Program-made: the position numbers and the translations under genes
Notes under the pieces: generated by a model
What the model saw: only the letters and a program-made list of their open reading frames with translations
The model's database searches: none
What the model was told of the DNA's origin: nothing
Shown: positions 62,059 to 64,000 of the stretch, one piece after another
Numbering within the stretch: position 1 is the stretch's first letter
Layout: every line of letters starts with the position of its first letter
NCBI GenBank assembly: GCA_023428295.1
Contig: JAEYYV010000056.1
Location: 26,642-90,641 of the forward strand
Source: Pseudomonadota bacterium
GTDB lineage: Bacteria > Myxococcota_A > Polyangia > Haliangiales > Haliangiaceae
Direction: 5' to 3'
Length of the DNA: 64,000 bases

Positions 62059-63663
62059 TCACGCGAACAAGTTGCGATGCGTCGCGCGCAGCTCGGTCTT
62101 CTTGAACTTGCCAGCGCTCGTGCGCGGGATCGCGTCGGTAAAGATCACCGCGTCCGGGATCCAGTACTTGGGAAAACGCTCCGCGATGAACGCCTTCAGC
62201 TCCTCGGCGGTCGCTTCCAGGCCAGGCCGCAGGACGACCACCGCGATCGGACGCTCGCTCCACTTCGGATGCGGAACGCCGACGACCGCGGCCTCCTTCA
62301 CGGACGGGTGCCCCATGAGCACGTTCTCGATCTCCTGCGACGCGATCCACTCGCCGCCGCTCTTGATGAGATCCGCGACGCGGTCGGTGAGCTGCACGAA
62401 GCCATGCGCGTCGACCTTGGCGACATCGCCGGTGCGAAACCAACCGTCGCTCGTCCAGCGCTCCGGCGTCGCGCCCTTCATGTACGCGCCCGCGATCCAC
62501 GGGCCCTTCACCATGAGCTCCCCGCTCGTCCGGTCGTCCGGCGGTACGTCGCCCGCGTCGTTGCGCACCGTCACCTCGACGAGCGGCGGCGGAACGCCTT
62601 GCTTCGCGCGGAGCCGGTAGCGCGTGTCCTCGTCGGCATCGCGCAGGTGCGGTGGAACGCGCGAGACGAGCCCGATCGGCGAGGTCTCGGTCATGCCCCA
62701 CGCGTGAAGCAAGCGAAGCCCGAGGCGATCGAAGTCGCGGATCAACTGCTCCGGCGTTGCGGCGCCGCCGATGACCATCGTGACGTTCGGCTGCAGCTGC
62801 CACCGACCGGGGTTGGCGTCGAGCGCTTCGCGAATGCCGATCCAGATCGTCGGCACGCCCGCGCCGATCGTCACACGCTCGGTCGCGAACAGATCGAGCA
62901 GGTTTACCGGATCGAGGTGCGGGCCCGGAAACACGAGCTTCGCGCCAACGAGCGCACACGCGAACGGCAAGCCCCACGCGTTGACGTGGAACATCGGCAC
63001 CACAGGCAACAGCGTGTCCGCGCGCGAGAGGTTCAAGGAGTCCGGAAGACACTCGACGAGCGCGTGGAGGAGCGTCGAGCGATGGCTGTACACCACGCCT
63101 TTGGGCTTGCCGGTCGTGCCGCTCGTGTAGCAGATGCCAAGCGGATCGTTCTCCGCGAGCACGGGGAGCTTCGCGTCGTCCGTCGCGGTCTCGAGAAACG
63201 CTTCGTAGCCATCGGCGCCGTCGCGTCCGACGACGATGATCTTCTCGAACTTCCCGCCGGCGGCTTGCAGCTTCTCGCACATGCCGGTGAGCACCTCGTC
63301 GACGACGAGAAAGCGATCGCCTGCATCGTTCGCGATGTACGCGACGTCCTCGACCGACAAGCGCAGGTTCAGCGTGTGGAGCACGCCGCCCGCGAGCGGG
63401 ATGCCGAAGTACGTCTCGAGGTGCTCGGCGTGATTCCACATGAGCGTCGCGACGCGATCGCCCGGCTGGATGCCGGCAGCGATCAGCGCGCGCGCCAATC
63501 GCTTCGCGCGCTCGATGACCTTGCCGTACGTCGTTCGATGGATGCTCTTGTCGGGGCGCCTCGACACCACCTCGACATCCGCCATCCACTTCGCCGCGCG
63601 ATCGACGATCAGATCGATCGTCAGCGGCACCTCCATCATCGTCGCCACGAGCCCGCTGTTCAT
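62059..63663 (-). CDS. AMP-forming acyl-CoA ligase (AlkK-like, medium/long chain)
   Basis: A 534-residue adenylate-forming ligase of the AlkK branch. CYTSGTTGKPKG near 173-184 is the nucleotide loop, HAWGMTETSPIGLVS near 318-332, WFRTGDVAKVDAHGFVQLTDRVADLIKSGGEWI near 415-447 and the C-terminal catalytic Lys in AGKFKKTEL near 521. It probably converts fatty acids to acyl-CoA. It is distinct from the ligase in the PHA operon (different family branch) and stands alone on this strand. Confidence 0.92.
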   Translation of the reverse strand: MNSGLVATMMEVPLTIDLIVDRAAKWMADVEVVSRRPDKSIHRTTYGKVIERAKRLARALIAAGIQPGDRVATLMWNHAEHLETYFGIPLAGGVLHTLNLRLSVEDVAYIANDAGDRFLVVDEVLTGMCEKLQAAGGKFEKIIVVGRDGADGYEAFLETATDDAKLPVLAENDPLGICYTSGTTGKPKGVVYSHRSTLLHALVECLPDSLNLSRADTLLPVVPMFHVNAWGLPFACALVGAKLVFPGPHLDPVNLLDLFATERVTIGAGVPTIWIGIREALDANPGRWQLQPNVTMVIGGAATPEQLIRDFDRLGLRLLHAWGMTETSPIGLVSRVPPHLRDADEDTRYRLRAKQGVPPPLVEVTVRNDAGDVPPDDRTSGELMVKGPWIAGAYMKGATPERWTSDGWFRTGDVAKVDAHGFVQLTDRVADLIKSGGEWIASQEIENVLMGHPSVKEAAVVGVPHPKWSERPIAVVVLRPGLEATAEELKAFIAERFPKYWIPDAVIFTDAIPRTSAGKFKKTELRATHRNLFA

Positions 63664-63863
63664 GCGCCGACGTTCTCATATTGGCGGGCCGCGCACGTGC
63701 TGCTCGCGGTTGGCGATTCGCATCCACAAGGCTGCGGTCCTCGTACGATCTGGCCGCGTAACTACACGCTGCGCCTCGTGTGCAAGCAGGTACGCCGACT
63801 GCAATGTCCGCCAGCGGGCCGATAACCCGGACGTGGCGTCCGCCTCGGACCCTGGAGCATGAC
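63664..63863. other. Non-coding gap before the right edge
   Basis: Two hundred bases upstream of the divergent AlkK-like ligase gene. I see no RNA gene, repeat or recognisable operator here; it presumably carries the ligase promoter and any promoter for the edge reading frame. Confidence 0.5.
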
Positions 63864-64000
63864 ATGTCGATCACGAAGTTAGCGCCGGTTGGAGGCTGGG
63901 CGACGTTCCAGGCACCCACCCTCGTAGGTTCGTCCGTACGCGCGCGGGGCACGCCGCCTCCGACGAGAGCGCCGAGGATCTTGATCGGACTCCTCACGGG
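63864..64000 (+). CDS. Possible partial gene running off the right edge
   Basis: An ATG at 63864, preceded by GGAG at 7-base spacing, opens a frame that stays open for 45 codons to the edge (MSITKLAPVGGWATFQAPTLV). No family can be recognised from this fragment, and the opposite strand is also open here, so the call is tentative. Confidence 0.35.
   Translation, partial: MSITKLAPVGGWATFQAPTLVGSSVRARGTPPPTRAPRILIGLLT

Noticed and set aside
62042..63997. Long minus-strand frame through the right-edge ligase region
   Set aside because: It is out of frame with the ligase motifs and has Arg-rich low complexity; the real gene is 62059-63663.

Overview
This window reads as chromosome of a high-GC member of the Myxococcota, closer in flavour to the Polyangia/Haliangiales group than to Myxococcus itself (inference). 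The support is: two proteins ending in MYXO-CTERM-type sorting tails, two very large secreted proteins with MopE-type Cys-Asp repeats, many D/G-rich lipoproteins, a soluble chemoreceptor in a chemosensory operon that includes a HEAT-repeat protein, and a SpoIIE-type phosphatase. Coding is dense. At least fifteen gene pairs overlap by GTGA or ATGA, so translational coupling is the rule. I saw no tRNA, rRNA, CRISPR array, insertion sequence or prophage.

Layout. 1-1137 (-): a FeoA-FeoB iron transporter fusion cut by the left edge, with a Fur-type box directly upstream. 1232-4631 (+): HNH protein, low-molecular-weight phosphatase, fructosamine-kinase-like protein and an acyl-CoA dehydrogenase with an N-terminal extension. 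4704-11092 (+): two MopE-like secreted giants, one with a VWA domain and a MYXO-CTERM tail, the other with a formylglycine-enzyme-like fold interrupted by nested insertions. 11098-22776 (+): DTW-domain tRNA modifier, a coupled run (SpoIIE phosphatase, TonB-dependent receptor, TPR protein, PhnD-like binding protein, PepQ prolidase), a triple-FKBP lipoprotein, an APH-fold kinase and a small PDZ protein. 22927-38787: mixed single genes, namely a secreted HEFGH metallopeptidase, TspO, AlkA-like glycosylase, a pseudokinase-receiver fusion, several lipoproteins, a NarL/HisKA_3 two-component pair, a GFA-family protein and an EamA permease.

38806-48359 is a polyhydroxyalkanoate (PHA) region. A six-gene minus-strand operon runs lipoprotein, surface hydrolase fused to a predicted outer-membrane barrel, paralogous lipoprotein, PhaE-like subunit, acyl-CoA ligase, PHA synthase. 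It is divergent from phaR. A second PHA synthase is coupled to a phasin and is divergent from an MFS permease. Both divergent control regions carry similar TTGC...GCAA palindromes, candidate PhaR operators. My main hypothesis is that the six-gene operon couples ester hydrolysis at the cell surface, acid uptake, CoA activation and storage as PHA.

49811-61252 (-) is one tightly overlapping chemosensory operon: CheY-like regulator, CheA, CheW, an 843-residue soluble chemoreceptor, a HEAT-repeat protein, CheR, CheB and a hybrid sensor kinase. The receptor's signalling tip lies almost exactly at its midpoint, which suggests one exceptionally long coiled-coil hairpin. 61351-63663 (-) holds a polysaccharide deacetylase and an acyl-CoA ligase. 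The right edge may contain the start of one more gene.
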